Assembly: GCF_029581275.1 (NCBI RefSeq)
Contig: NZ_CP120742.1
Location: 1,090,501 to 1,154,500, forward strand
From: Micromonospora sp. WMMD1155
Lineage (GTDB): Bacteria > Actinomycetota > Actinomycetes > Mycobacteriales > Micromonosporaceae
Length of the DNA stretch: 64,000 nucleotides
Direction of reading: 5' to 3'
In this document: in pieces, positions 42,166-51,504 of the stretch
Layout of the letters: each line of letters starts with the position of its first letter
How positions within the stretch are numbered: the stretch's first letter is position 1
Notes under the pieces: generated by a model
Databases searched by the model: none
What the model saw: the letters and a program-made list of their open reading frames with translations, nothing else
Told to the model about the DNA's origin: nothing
Translations under genes and position numbers: made by a program

Positions 42166-45000
42166 TCACGGCCGGTCCCCCTTGTCGACGGCCAGGCCAC
42201 CGGGTGCCTCCCCGGCGGCCTCGATGTGCCGGTCCACCTCCGCGCCGAGGCTGCGCAGGATGTCCAGCACCAACCCGATCACGACCAGGTACACGCCGAT
42301 GTCGAAGAAGAGCGACGTCACCAGGTGGGTGTCACCGACCACTGGCAGGGTCTGGTCGAGCTTGGCGCTCTCCAGCACCGCGCCACCGGCCAACAACGCC
42401 ACCACCCCACTGCCCGCCGACACGGCCAGCCCCGCGCCGAGGATCGCACCGGCGCCGATCGGAGCGGCCTCGGTCAACTCGTACCGGCCACCGGCCAGAT
42501 AGCGCACCACCAGGGCGAGACCCGCCACCAGGCCGCCGGCGAAGCCACCGCCCGGCGCGTTGTGCCCGGAGAAGAGCAGGAAGAGGGAGAACAGCACCAC
42601 GGTGTGGAAGATCAGCCGGATGACCACCTCCAACACGATCGAGCGACGCTCCTCGTAGAGGGTGGGGCCACCGCGCAGCCACACCGACCGGCCCGACTCG
42701 GTCAGTCGGCGGTCCGCCTCCGGTCGGCGCGGTCGCGGCCCGGTGCGGGAGCGCTCGAAGATGAGGCTGGCCACCCCGGTCGCGGCCACCACCAGCACCG
42801 CCAACTCCCCCATGGTGTCCCAGGCCCGGATGTCGACGAGGGTCACGTTGACCACGTTGCGGCCGTACCCCTGCATGACCGCCAGGTCCGGGAAGACGGC
42901 GGAGATGTCCGGTGCCCGGCGGGCACCGGCGGCGGTGAGGGCAAGCCCGGCGGCCACCACACCCACCGCCACCCCGATCACCCGGCGGACCCACCGGGTA
43001 CGGCGCAGCGGGCGGGCCGAGAACCGCTCCGGCAGCCGACGCAGCACCAGCACGAAGACCGCGATCGTCGCGGTCTCCACCAGGAACTGGGTGAGCGCCA
43101 GGTCGGGTGCCCCGTGCAGGACGAACAGCATCGCCGTGCCGTAGCCGGTCATCCCCACCAGCAGCATCGCGGTCAGGCGGCGACGGGCACCGACCGCCAA
43201 CACCGCGGCGACCGCGATCACCACGACGACCACCGGTTGCAGCAGGCTGTCCCAGAGTGGGAGCCGAGCCCGCCACGGGCCGGCGGAGAGCATCGCCGTG
43301 CCGGGCACCAGCACCAGGGAGACCAGGATGACGCCCAGATACTGCGGCAGGGAACCACGCTGGGTCGCGCCGGTGACCTCGATGGCCAGCCGGTCGAAGC
43401 GGCCCACGATCCACTCGTACCCCTGGTTGCCGCCGACCGGCGCGCGCAGGCGGGCCAGCACCGGGGCCAACGGCCCACGCAGGGCGAAGAGCAGGCCACC
43501 GCCGACGAGCGCCACCACGGACAGGCCGAGCGCCGGAGTCGGCCCGGACCAGAGCGCCAGGTGCGCGTCCACCCCACCGAGCAGATCGGCGTACGGGCGC
43601 AGCAGGTCGTCCAGCACGCTCGCGGCCGGACCGGCGAGCAGACCCACCCCGGCGAGCACCGCCGGTGGCACCAGCAACGACGCGGCCACCGGCCCCGGTC
43701 GGACCGGTTCGACGCCCGTCCGGTCGGCGAACGCGCCCCAGAGGAAACGTGCGCTGTACGCGACGGTGAGCACCGTTCCGGCGACCAGGCCGGTGAGGAG
43801 CACCGGCTGATCGGTGAACGCGGCGAACACCGCCTCCTTGGACACGAAGCCGACCAGCGGCGGCACCCCCGCCATCGACGCCGCGGCGAGCACCGCCACC
43901 ACGAACAGCGGCCGGGACCAGTGCCGCAGTCCGGTCAACTCGCGCAGGTCACGGGTGCCCGCGCTGTGGTCGATGATGCCGACGACCAGGAACAACGCCG
44001 CCTTGAACAACGCGTGCGCCAGCAGCATCGCCACGCCGGCCAGGGCCGCGTCCGGGGTGCCCGAGCCGGTGACCGCGATCAGCAGACCGAGTTGACTGAC
44101 CGTCCCGTACGCCAGCAGTAACTTCAGATCGGTCTGCCGCAGCGCCGCCCAGCCACCGACGAGCATCGTCGCCACGCCGGCGACCTGCACCACCGGCCGC
44201 CACGGGCCGACCGTGGCGAGCACCGGCGCGAGCAGCCCGACCAGGTAGACGCCGGCCTTGACCATCGCCGCGGCGTGCAGGTACGCGCTGACCGGCGTGG
44301 GTGCCGCCATCGCCACCGGCAGCCAGGAGTTGAACGGCAGCACCGCCGACTTGGACAACGCGCCGACCAGGATCAGCAGCACGGCCGTGATCAGGTAGCC
44401 GCCGTCGGGCAGCCCTTCGGCGGTGATCTGCGACCAGCGGTAGGTGCCGGCGTGCTCGCCCAGCATGATGAACCCGACCAGCATGGCGAGCCCGCCCAGC
44501 GTGGTGACCGTCAACGCCTGCGCCGCCGCCCACCGGCTGGAACGCCGTTCGGTGCTGTGCCCGATCAGCAGGTAGGAGAAGATCGTGGTCAACTCCCAAC
44601 CGACGTAGAGCAGCAGCAGGTCGTCGGCGAAGACCAGGGCGAGCATCGCGCCGGCGAACGCGACCAGGACCCCGGCGAACTGCGCGAGCCCGGTCGAGCC
44701 GGCGTCGAAGTAGCGGGCGCTGTAGACCAGCACCAGCGCGCCGACGCCGCCGATCAGCAGCGTCATCAGCCAGGACAGCGTGGTGAGCCGCAACGCGATG
44801 TCCAAACCCAACTGACCGACCCAGGGGTACGTCTCGACCACGGCCCCGCCGTCGGCGACGGCCGGGGTGCGGGCCACGGCCCAGCAGAAGGCGGCGGCCG
44901 GTGCCAGCGCCAGCGGGTAGCACGCGCTGGAACCCCACCACCGGACGAGCAGCGGTGCGGCGAGGGCCGCCACGAGGTGGAGGACGAGCAGTACCAGCAC
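42166..45000 (-). CDS. mnhA: Na+/H+ antiporter fused subunits MnhA-MnhB
   Basis: 944-aa membrane protein, first and largest Mrp subunit. Residues 1-760 form the MrpA/NuoL-like part with about twenty helices (LLYVGWELTTIFSYLLIGHS, KSAVLPFNSWLPVAMAAPTPVSAYLHAAAMVKAGVYL, and the A-C-terminal MGELAVLVVAATGVASLIF). The last 180 residues are a MrpB domain (LFSLFLLFSGHNAPGGGFAGGLV) fused in frame. Such A-B fusions occur in actinobacteria. GTG at 45000, first gene of the operon. The complex uses proton influx to expel Na+ and supports pH homeostasis. Confidence 0.94.
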   Translation of the reverse strand: MLVLLVLHLVAALAAPLLVRWWGSSACYPLALAPAAAFCWAVARTPAVADGGAVVETYPWVGQLGLDIALRLTTLSWLMTLLIGGVGALVLVYSARYFDAGSTGLAQFAGVLVAFAGAMLALVFADDLLLLYVGWELTTIFSYLLIGHSTERRSSRWAAAQALTVTTLGGLAMLVGFIMLGEHAGTYRWSQITAEGLPDGGYLITAVLLILVGALSKSAVLPFNSWLPVAMAAPTPVSAYLHAAAMVKAGVYLVGLLAPVLATVGPWRPVVQVAGVATMLVGGWAALRQTDLKLLLAYGTVSQLGLLIAVTGSGTPDAALAGVAMLLAHALFKAALFLVVGIIDHSAGTRDLRELTGLRHWSRPLFVVAVLAAASMAGVPPLVGFVSKEAVFAAFTDQPVLLTGLVAGTVLTVAYSARFLWGAFADRTGVEPVRPGPVAASLLVPPAVLAGVGLLAGPAASVLDDLLRPYADLLGGVDAHLALWSGPTPALGLSVVALVGGGLLFALRGPLAPVLARLRAPVGGNQGYEWIVGRFDRLAIEVTGATQRGSLPQYLGVILVSLVLVPGTAMLSAGPWRARLPLWDSLLQPVVVVVIAVAAVLAVGARRRLTAMLLVGMTGYGTAMLFVLHGAPDLALTQFLVETATIAVFVLVLRRLPERFSARPLRRTRWVRRVIGVAVGVVAAGLALTAAGARRAPDISAVFPDLAVMQGYGRNVVNVTLVDIRAWDTMGELAVLVVAATGVASLIFERSRTGPRPRRPEADRRLTESGRSVWLRGGPTLYEERRSIVLEVVIRLIFHTVVLFSLFLLFSGHNAPGGGFAGGLVAGLALVVRYLAGGRYELTEAAPIGAGAILGAGLAVSAGSGVVALLAGGAVLESAKLDQTLPVVGDTHLVTSLFFDIGVYLVVIGLVLDILRSLGAEVDRHIEAAGEAPGGLAVDKGDRP

Positions 45001-45115
45001 CTGCGCTCCCGATCGAGGTGGCCGACGCCCGTGCAGCAGTGACGCCTAGCAGCGATCAGACGCCAGTTCGTCGCCCCCCGGGCGGTTTTGCCGGAATTCA
45101 CCCCACCCAACCCCG

Positions 45116-45190
45116 GTCGATCATGGAGTTATGGTGTCCACTTCGAGGCGGAAAAGGGGCCTTCTCACCCACCACAACCCCATGATCGAC
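45116..45190. repeat. Long intergenic palindrome, family C
   Basis: GTCGATCATGGAGTTATGGTG (45116-45136) pairs with the arm at 45170-45190 with two mismatches; the loop is about 33 bases. Like the element at 282-347 it carries GATC near the stem base. It lies in the 266-bp gap upstream of mnhA, which otherwise holds no gene. Confidence 0.8.
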
Positions 45191-45266
45191 GGCGGGGGGC
45201 GGGAGCCGGGTGGGCTCTCCACGCGTCGCCGTCGACCCGCAGGCGGAGCGGTGCGGGGGTGGGGGG

Positions 45267-45653
45267 TCAGTGGAGGAGTGCGTTGTTCAGGGGTTGGGCG
45301 TCGTCCGGGGTGGGGCGGTCGCGGTGCAGCTCGGCCAGCAGGTCCAGGCGGCCGAGCTGGCGCGCGACGCGATCGACCACCCGCTCGGCGGCGGCCAGCG
45401 ACCGCACCGAGAGCAAGCGGCCACGACTCTCCCGACGCAGCACGAAGTAGTGCACGGCGACGCGGACCTGGCCGCGATCGGCGGCGCTCGCCTGCGCGGT
45501 GCAGCGGACCAACTCACGCAGGCAGCGGGCGAGGCGTTCGGCGAGCTCCAACTCGGGGCCGTGCAGACCGCAGCGGAGCGCGGCCAGATGACTGTCAACC
45601 TTGCGAATCAGCACGTCGGTGCCCGGTTCGACGGTGCGCTGCTCGCCGGCCAT
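45267..45653 (-). CDS. Hypothetical protein, helical
   Basis: 128 aa, no signal peptide or membrane segment. Mostly helical and Arg/Leu-rich (DVLIRKVDSHLAALRCGL, LAERLARCLRELVRCTAQA, RSLAAAERVVDRVARQLGRLDLLAELHRD). Contains three cysteines in the N-terminal half. Family not recognised. ATG at 45653 follows AGGGGATTTG. Divergent from lhr over an A/T-rich region with a perfect palindrome, so it could be regulated with or regulate lhr, but no DNA-binding motif is clear. Confidence 0.55.
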   Translation of the reverse strand: MAGEQRTVEPGTDVLIRKVDSHLAALRCGLHGPELELAERLARCLRELVRCTAQASAADRGQVRVAVHYFVLRRESRGRLLSVRSLAAAERVVDRVARQLGRLDLLAELHRDRPTPDDAQPLNNALLH

Positions 45654-45719
45654 CAAATCCCCTCACCCCGGTTCGCGTTGCGAGTGAAGTTACTTTATGT
45701 TGCTCCGTAGAAGCAAGCA

Positions 45720-45736
45720 GTTAAGTGAGACTTAAC
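45720..45736. promoter_or_regulatory. Palindromic operator between divergent genes
   Basis: GTTAAGT-GAG-ACTTAAC is a perfect 7-bp inverted repeat with a 3-base spacer, in an A/T-rich island (45675-45775) inside high-GC DNA. It lies between the hypothetical gene and lhr and is the kind of site bound by a dimeric HTH repressor. Confidence 0.5.
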
Positions 45737-45831
45737 GTATTAAGCGCACCTTCCACGCTTTTTGCTTTAGTCGGGCACATTCCCCACCCGGTCCGTTCGT
45801 GGATGTCGTACCGGCGGGGCACGATGGACCG

Positions 45832-48800
45832 GTGACCGGGGCAGACGCAGACGCCGGCACGGTGCTCGCCGGTTTCGGTCCGGCCACCCGTGCGTGGTTC
45901 GACGCGGCCTTCGCCGCACCCACCGCCGCCCAGACCGGCGCGTGGCGGTCCGTCGCCGCCGGTCGAAACGCTCTCGTGGTGGCGCCCACCGGCTCCGGCA
46001 AGACGCTCGCGGCGTTCCTCTGGTCACTGGACCGGCTGGCCCGCGAACCGGCCCCGACCGAGGCCCGCCAGCGGTGCCGCGTGCTCTACGTCAGCCCGCT
46101 CAAGGCTCTCGCCGTCGACGTGGAACGCAACCTGCGCGCCCCGCTGGCCGGCATCCGGCAGGCGGCGACCCGGCTGGGCGTCGCACCACCCGACATCACC
46201 GTCGGCATGCGCACCGGCGACACCCCGGCCGACGAGCGACGAGCCTTCGCCCGCACCCCGCCCGACATCCTCATCACCACACCCGAGTCGCTGTTCCTGC
46301 TGCTCACCTCCGCGGCCCGCGACTCGCTGCGCGGCGTCCAGACGGTGATCGTCGACGAGGTGCACGCGGTGGCCGGCAGCAAGCGAGGCGCCCACCTCGC
46401 CCTCTCCCTCGAACGCCTCGACGAGCTGCTGCCCGCCCCGGCGCAACGCATCGGCCTCTCCGCCACCGTCCGGCCGATCGACGCCTGCGCGCAGTTCCTC
46501 GGCGGCGCCCGGCCGGTCGACGTGGTGCAGCCGGCCACCCCGAAGACCATCGAGGTGAGCGTCCAGGTCCCGGTGGAGGACATGACCCGCCTCGACGAGC
46601 AGGAGCAGCCACCCGAGGACGATCTCGGCGGCCCCGGGCCCCGGCGCGCCTCGATCTGGCCGGCCGTCGAGGAGCGGGTCTTCACCCTCATCGGGCAGCA
46701 CCGTTCGACGATCGTCTTCACCAACTCCCGCCGCAGCGCCGAGCGCCTCTGCGCCCGCCTCAACGAGTTGGCCGCCGAGGAGGTGGCCACCGCCGCGGTC
46801 GCCTCCGCGTCGGGCGAGGGCGCGATCGACGTACCCCCGGGGTTGTCGGCGGGCGAAGACCCGGCGGCCGGGTCGCAGCGGTGGGGCGGTCCCGCCGGCC
46901 CGGTGCGCAACCGACCACCGGCCGAGGTGATGGCCCAGTCCGGTGCGGCCACCGGCGCGGCGCCGGTGATCGCCCGCGCCCACCACGGCAGCGTCTCCCG
47001 GGAGGAGCGCAAGCACATCGAGGAGGCGTTGAAGTCCGGCCAACTGCCCGCGGTGGTGGCCACCTCCAGCCTGGAGCTGGGCATCGACATGGGAGCGGTC
47101 GACCTGGTGGTGCAGATCGAGGCGCCGCCCAGCGTGGCCGCCGGCCTGCAACGGGTCGGCCGGGCCGGGCACCAGGTGGGCGCCGTCTCCCGGGGGGTGG
47201 TCTTCCCCAAGCACCGCGGCGACCTGCTGTCCTGCGCCGTGGTCGCCGAGCGGATGACCGAGGGCGCGATCGAGGAGCTGCACTACCCGCGCAATCCCCT
47301 GGACGTGCTGGCCCAGCAGATCGTCGCGATGGTGGCACTGGGGCCGTGGTCGCTCGGCGACCTGGCCGTGCTGGTCCGCCGGGCCGCGCCCTTCGCCGAG
47401 CTGCCCGACTCCGCGCTGCACGCCGTGCTGGACATGCTCTCCGGCCGTTACCCCTCCACCGCCTTCGCCGAGCTGCGCCCCCGACTGGTCTGGGACCGGG
47501 CCACCGACCTGCTCACCGGCCGTCCCGGCGCGCAGCGACTCGCGGTGACCAGCGGCGGCACCATCCCGGACCGAGGGCTGTTCGGGGTGTTCCTGGCCGG
47601 CGCCGAACGGGCCGCCCGGGTCGGCGAGCTGGACGAGGAGATGGTCTACGAGTCGCGGGTCGGTGACGTCTTCCTGCTCGGCTCCTCCTCCTGGCGCATC
47701 GAGGAGATCACGCCCGACCGGGTGCTGGTCTCGCCCGCCCCCGGGCAGGCCGCGCGGATGCCGTTCTGGAAGGGCGACCAGCTGGGCCGACCGGTCGAGC
47801 TGGGCCGGGCCATCGGCGCCCGGGTGCGCACCCTGCTGCGGCAGAGTGACGAGGCGGCCCTGGCCCTGCTGCGCGACGGCGGTCTGGACGACTGGGCCGC
47901 CGGCAACCTGATGGCCTACCTGCGCGAGCAGCGGGAGGCCACCCGTTCGCTGCCCGACGACCGCACGGTGGTGGTCGAGCGGTTCCGCGACGAGCTGGGC
48001 GACTGGCGGCTCGCCGTGCACAGCGTCCTCGGCGCACGGGTCAACGGGCCGTGGGCGCTCGCCGTCGGCCGCCGGCTCGCCGAGCGGTACGGGGTGGACG
48101 CCCAGGTGATGCCCTCCGACGACGGCATCGTGGTGCGGCTTCCGGACACCGCCGACGAGCCGCCCGGCGCTGACGTGGTGGTCTTCGAGCCGGACGAGAT
48201 CGCCCAGCTCGTCGAGGAGTCGGTCGGCACGTCCGCGCTCTTCGCCGCCCGTTTCCGGGAGTGCGCCGCCCGGTCGCTGCTGCTGCCCCGCCGCGACCCG
48301 CGCCGCCGCCAACCGCTGTGGCAGCAGCGGCAACGCGCCGCCCAACTGCTCGACGTCGCCCGCGAGTACGCGGACTTCCCGGTCACCCTGGAGGCCGCGC
48401 GGGAGTGCCTGCAGGACGTCTTCGACCAGCCCGCGCTGGCCGGGTTGATGCGCGATCTGGCCACCCGCAAGGTGCGGCTGGTCGAGGTCGAGACCAGTGC
48501 GCCGTCGCCGTTCGCCAGGTCGCTGCTCTTCGGTTACGTGGGCGCGTTCCTCTACGAGGGGGATGCGCCGCTGGCCGAGCGTCGCGCCGCCGCGCTCGCC
48601 CTGGACTCCACGCTCCTCGGCGAGCTGCTCGGCCGGGTCGATCTGCGCGAGTTGCTCGACCCGGCGGTGCTCACCGAGACGCATCGGCAGCTGCGGTGGC
48701 TGACCGAGCAACGTCGCCCCCGCGACGCCGAGGACGTCGTCGAGCTGCTGCGGGTGCTCGGTGACCTGAGCGACGCCGAGTTGACCGAGCGGGGTGTGCC

Positions 48801-50496
48801 GGAGACCTGGCTGAGCGACCTGGAGGCGGCCCGCCGGGTGCTGCGGGTCCGGATCGCCGGTGAACAGCGCTGGGTGGGTGTCGAGGACGCCGCCCGGCTG
48901 CGTGACGCTCTCGGCGTCGCATTGCCGGTCGGGGTGGCCGAGGCGTACCTCGCGCCGGTGGCCGATCCGCTCGGTGACCTGGTGGCCCGCTACGCCCGCA
49001 CCCATGGGCCGTTCGCCGCCGCCGGTTGCGCGGCCCGCTTCGGGCTCGGCGTGTTCGTCGTCGAGCAGACGTTGCGCCGGCTCGGCGCCACCGGGCGGGT
49101 GGTCTCCGGAGAGTTCACCCCGGACTCGGCGGGTGCCCAGTGGTGCGACGCGGAGGTGCTGCGGATGTTGCGCCGCCGCTCGCTCGCGGCGCTGCGCCGG
49201 GAGATCGAGCCGGTGCCGCCCCGGGCGCTCGCCACGTTCCTGCCCCGCTGGCAGCAGGTCGGCTCCTCCGCCCGAGGTGTGGAGGCGCTCGCCGCGACGG
49301 TGGAGCAGTTGCAGGGCGCGGCGGTGCCCGCGTCCGCACTGGAGCGGCTGGTGCTGCCCGCGCGGGTCGCCGACTACTCCCCCGCGCACCTCGACGAGCT
49401 GTGCGCCAGCGGGGAGGTGCTGTGGGCCGGCTCGGGCGCGATCTCCGGGGGTGACGGCTGGGTGACCCTCGCGTACGCGGACGCCGCACCGTTGCTGCTT
49501 CCGCCGCCGGATGACGCGTTGACCCGTACGCCGCTGCACGACGCGGTGCTCGACGCGCTGGCCGACGGGCAGGCGTTGTTCTTCCGGGCGTTGGCCGACC
49601 GGGTCGGCTCGACCGACGACGCCGCGTTGACCACCGTGATCTGGGACCTGGTCTGGGCCGGGCATCTCACCAACGACACCCTCGCCCCGCTGCGTGCGGT
49701 GCTCGGTGCCGGTGGTGCGCACCGGTCCCGGCCGTCCGCGCCCCGCACCCGTTACCGGCGGCCGGGTCGGGTGGCGCTGCCCAGCCGGGGTGGTCCGCCG
49801 ACCGTCGCCGGTCGCTGGTCACGCCTGCCGGAGCGGGACGTCGACCCCACCCGACGGGCCGCCGCACTCGCCGACGTCCTGCTGGAGCGACACGGGGTGG
49901 TCACCCGTGGCGCGGTGATGGCCGAGCAGGTGGTCGGCGGCTTCTCGGCGGTCTACCCGGTGCTGTCGGCGTTGGAGGAGCGCGGCGCGGCCCGGCGGGG
50001 TTACTTCGTCGAAGGGCTGGGCGCGGCGCAGTTCGCGGTGCCGGGCGCCGTGGACCGGCTCCGCGCGTTGGCCGATCCCGCCGACGGCACCCGGGGGCGG
50101 GGCGCACCCGCCACCGTGCTCGCCGCCACCGACCCCGCCAACCCGTACGGTGCGGCGTTGCCCTGGCCGGAGCGGGCGCTCGACTCCGGTGACGGGGCCG
50201 CCCCGGCGACCGGGCACCGTGCCGGCCGCAAGGCCGGTGCCCTGGTGGTGCAGGTCGGCGGCGACCTCGTCCTCTACGTGGAACGCGGCGGCCGGACGCT
50301 GCTCTCCTTCAGCGACGACACCGACGCGCTCGCCGCGGCCGGCAAGGCGCTCGCCGACGCCGTGCACTCGGGTGCGTTGGGCGCGATGTCGGTGGAGCGG
50401 GCCGACGGCGAGGCGGTGCACTCCTCACCGCTGCGCGAAGCGCTGACCGCCGCCGGTTTCCGGGCCACCCCTCGCGGCCTGCGCCTGCGCGGCTGA
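45832..50496 (+). CDS. lhr: Lhr-family ATP-dependent helicase
   Basis: 1554-aa superfamily 2 DNA helicase involved in repair. The RecA-like core has Walker A APTGSGKT (51-58), Walker B DEVH (175-178), LSATVRP motif III, and VGRAGHQ motif VI. Then a winged helix, the Lhr core domain, and a C-terminal half of the long Lhr type (over 1500 aa in actinobacteria). Start: GTG at 45832 seven bases after a TACGAT-like CACGAT, consistent with leaderless mRNA; an upstream GTG at 45799 is possible. It is the longest gene in the window. Codon use is typical. Confidence 0.94.
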   Translation: MTGADADAGTVLAGFGPATRAWFDAAFAAPTAAQTGAWRSVAAGRNALVVAPTGSGKTLAAFLWSLDRLAREPAPTEARQRCRVLYVSPLKALAVDVERNLRAPLAGIRQAATRLGVAPPDITVGMRTGDTPADERRAFARTPPDILITTPESLFLLLTSAARDSLRGVQTVIVDEVHAVAGSKRGAHLALSLERLDELLPAPAQRIGLSATVRPIDACAQFLGGARPVDVVQPATPKTIEVSVQVPVEDMTRLDEQEQPPEDDLGGPGPRRASIWPAVEERVFTLIGQHRSTIVFTNSRRSAERLCARLNELAAEEVATAAVASASGEGAIDVPPGLSAGEDPAAGSQRWGGPAGPVRNRPPAEVMAQSGAATGAAPVIARAHHGSVSREERKHIEEALKSGQLPAVVATSSLELGIDMGAVDLVVQIEAPPSVAAGLQRVGRAGHQVGAVSRGVVFPKHRGDLLSCAVVAERMTEGAIEELHYPRNPLDVLAQQIVAMVALGPWSLGDLAVLVRRAAPFAELPDSALHAVLDMLSGRYPSTAFAELRPRLVWDRATDLLTGRPGAQRLAVTSGGTIPDRGLFGVFLAGAERAARVGELDEEMVYESRVGDVFLLGSSSWRIEEITPDRVLVSPAPGQAARMPFWKGDQLGRPVELGRAIGARVRTLLRQSDEAALALLRDGGLDDWAAGNLMAYLREQREATRSLPDDRTVVVERFRDELGDWRLAVHSVLGARVNGPWALAVGRRLAERYGVDAQVMPSDDGIVVRLPDTADEPPGADVVVFEPDEIAQLVEESVGTSALFAARFRECAARSLLLPRRDPRRRQPLWQQRQRAAQLLDVAREYADFPVTLEAARECLQDVFDQPALAGLMRDLATRKVRLVEVETSAPSPFARSLLFGYVGAFLYEGDAPLAERRAAALALDSTLLGELLGRVDLRELLDPAVLTETHRQLRWLTEQRRPRDAEDVVELLRVLGDLSDAELTERGVPETWLSDLEAARRVLRVRIAGEQRWVGVEDAARLRDALGVALPVGVAEAYLAPVADPLGDLVARYARTHGPFAAAGCAARFGLGVFVVEQTLRRLGATGRVVSGEFTPDSAGAQWCDAEVLRMLRRRSLAALRREIEPVPPRALATFLPRWQQVGSSARGVEALAATVEQLQGAAVPASALERLVLPARVADYSPAHLDELCASGEVLWAGSGAISGGDGWVTLAYADAAPLLLPPPDDALTRTPLHDAVLDALADGQALFFRALADRVGSTDDAALTTVIWDLVWAGHLTNDTLAPLRAVLGAGGAHRSRPSAPRTRYRRPGRVALPSRGGPPTVAGRWSRLPERDVDPTRRAAALADVLLERHGVVTRGAVMAEQVVGGFSAVYPVLSALEERGAARRGYFVEGLGAAQFAVPGAVDRLRALADPADGTRGRGAPATVLAATDPANPYGAALPWPERALDSGDGAAPATGHRAGRKAGALVVQVGGDLVLYVERGGRTLLSFSDDTDALAAAGKALADAVHSGALGAMSVERADGEAVHSSPLREALTAAGFRATPRGLRLRG

Positions 50497-50510
50497 CCGC
50501 CCCACCACCG

Positions 50511-50610
50511 GCCGAGCCTGCCATCGGCCGAGCCCACCACCGGTCGAAGCTCAGCCGAGGCCGAGCCTGCCATCGGCCGAGCTGCCACCGGCCGAAGCTC
50601 AGCCGAGGCC
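50511..50610. repeat. Imperfect 49-bp tandem duplication
   Basis: Two units beginning GCCGAGCCTGCCATCGGCCG (50511-50559 and 50560-50609) fill the gap between convergent lhr and the lipoprotein gene. The second unit includes the last codons and stop of the lipoprotein gene, whose 3' end is therefore part of the duplicated sequence. Confidence 0.75.
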
Positions 50611-51189
50611 GTTGAGGACCTTCTCGTAGCGGAGCCGGTCGGCGGCCGGGGTCCTCGCCTCCAGGTAGTTGAGCACCACCGCGCCGCGTCGGTACGACTG
50701 GCCGCCCCAGGTCTCGGCGATGTCGCCGGCGCTGGTCTCGTCGGGGAACACGTACACCGTGACGGCACCGGTGGCGACGACCTCGGAGCAGCCCAGGCCC
50801 AGCCCGTCCGGTCCACAGTCGACCGAGCGGTCCTTCGTGTACGGCACCTTCAGGCCGGCGGCCTTGAAGGCGGTGACCACCTGGGCGGCTCCCGGCGCCC
50901 CGGCCGGCCGCTGCGGCAGCACCACCGGCGGCGGGCTGGCCGGACGCCGTTGCGTGGGCCCCTGCGGCGCGGCTGTCGCCGGTGCGGGCGGGGGCGCGGC
51001 CCCGTCGGTGCTGGACGGAGCGGCCGAGGGAGTCGGCGCACCCGGGAGACCGGTGGCCGCCGGAGCCGAGAAGGACGAGACGCTGGGGTCGGCGCTCGCC
51101 CGTTTCGCGCCGTCATCACCACCGCAACCGGCGGTGACGGCGGCGAGGACCAGCAGGGCTCCGACGGCGGGCAGGCTCCGAAGTGTCAC
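50599..51189 (-). CDS. Putative lipoprotein, unknown
   Basis: 196 aa. Signal with lipobox VTAGC (LRSLPAVGALLVLAAVTAGCGG), then a Pro/Ala/Ser-rich linker of about 80 residues, then a folded domain of about 90 residues with two cysteines (VDCGPDGLGLGCSEVVATG) and AVTVYVFPDETSAGDIAETWG. Family not recognised. The GTG at 51189 (or 51192) was chosen because it places the signal correctly; no clear ribosome site. Stop lies within a 49-bp repeat. Confidence 0.65.
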   Translation of the reverse strand: MTLRSLPAVGALLVLAAVTAGCGGDDGAKRASADPSVSSFSAPAATGLPGAPTPSAAPSSTDGAAPPPAPATAAPQGPTQRRPASPPPVVLPQRPAGAPGAAQVVTAFKAAGLKVPYTKDRSVDCGPDGLGLGCSEVVATGAVTVYVFPDETSAGDIAETWGGQSYRRGAVVLNYLEARTPAADRLRYEKVLNGLG

Positions 51190-51277
51190 CACCGCAGTCT
51201 GCCCAACCGTGCCGGACAGCGCGAGGGGCCGGTCGGTCACCGTGCTGTCCCGTTTCCGCCAACCGCCCTCCGCCGGA

Positions 51278-51353
51278 AGATCCGCACAAGATCCGGGATG
51301 ATGCTGCCTCAAACGCGCCGCAGGCAGCACCATCAGGGATCTTGCGCGGATCT
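51278..51353. repeat. Long intergenic palindrome, family A copy 3
   Basis: AGATCCGCACAAGATCC...GCTGCC pairs with its near reverse complement across a 14-base loop. It shares the AGATCCGC-CAA and GATG-TGCTGC parts with copies at 144 and 27524. Compared with those, the minisatellite lies on its other side, so the whole element is inverted. Confidence 0.85.
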
Positions 51354-51356
51354 TGG

Positions 51357-51470
51357 CGCAGCAGGCGCGGGCGCAGGAGGCGCGGGCGCACGAGGCGCGG
51401 GCGCACGAGGCGCGGGCGCACGAGGCGCGGGCGCACGAGGCGCGGGCGCAGGAGGCGCGGGCGCTTCCGC
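51357..51470. repeat. G-rich minisatellite, 15-bp unit
   Basis: The unit GCGCGGGCGCACGAG repeats about seven times, with end copies carrying AGG instead of ACG. It lies between palindrome copy 3 and the SAM hydrolase-type gene. Read on the other strand it is C-rich, like the minisatellites at 64-140 and 27343-27520. Confidence 0.9.
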
Positions 51471-51504
51471 GTACCTCGTTCGATCTTCGGGTTAGCCTGC
51501 GGGC

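Noticed and set aside
46024..49722. 1232-codon open frame antisense to lhr
   Set aside because: A shadow of third-position G/C bias; repetitive His/Gly/Gln-rich translation with no domain.
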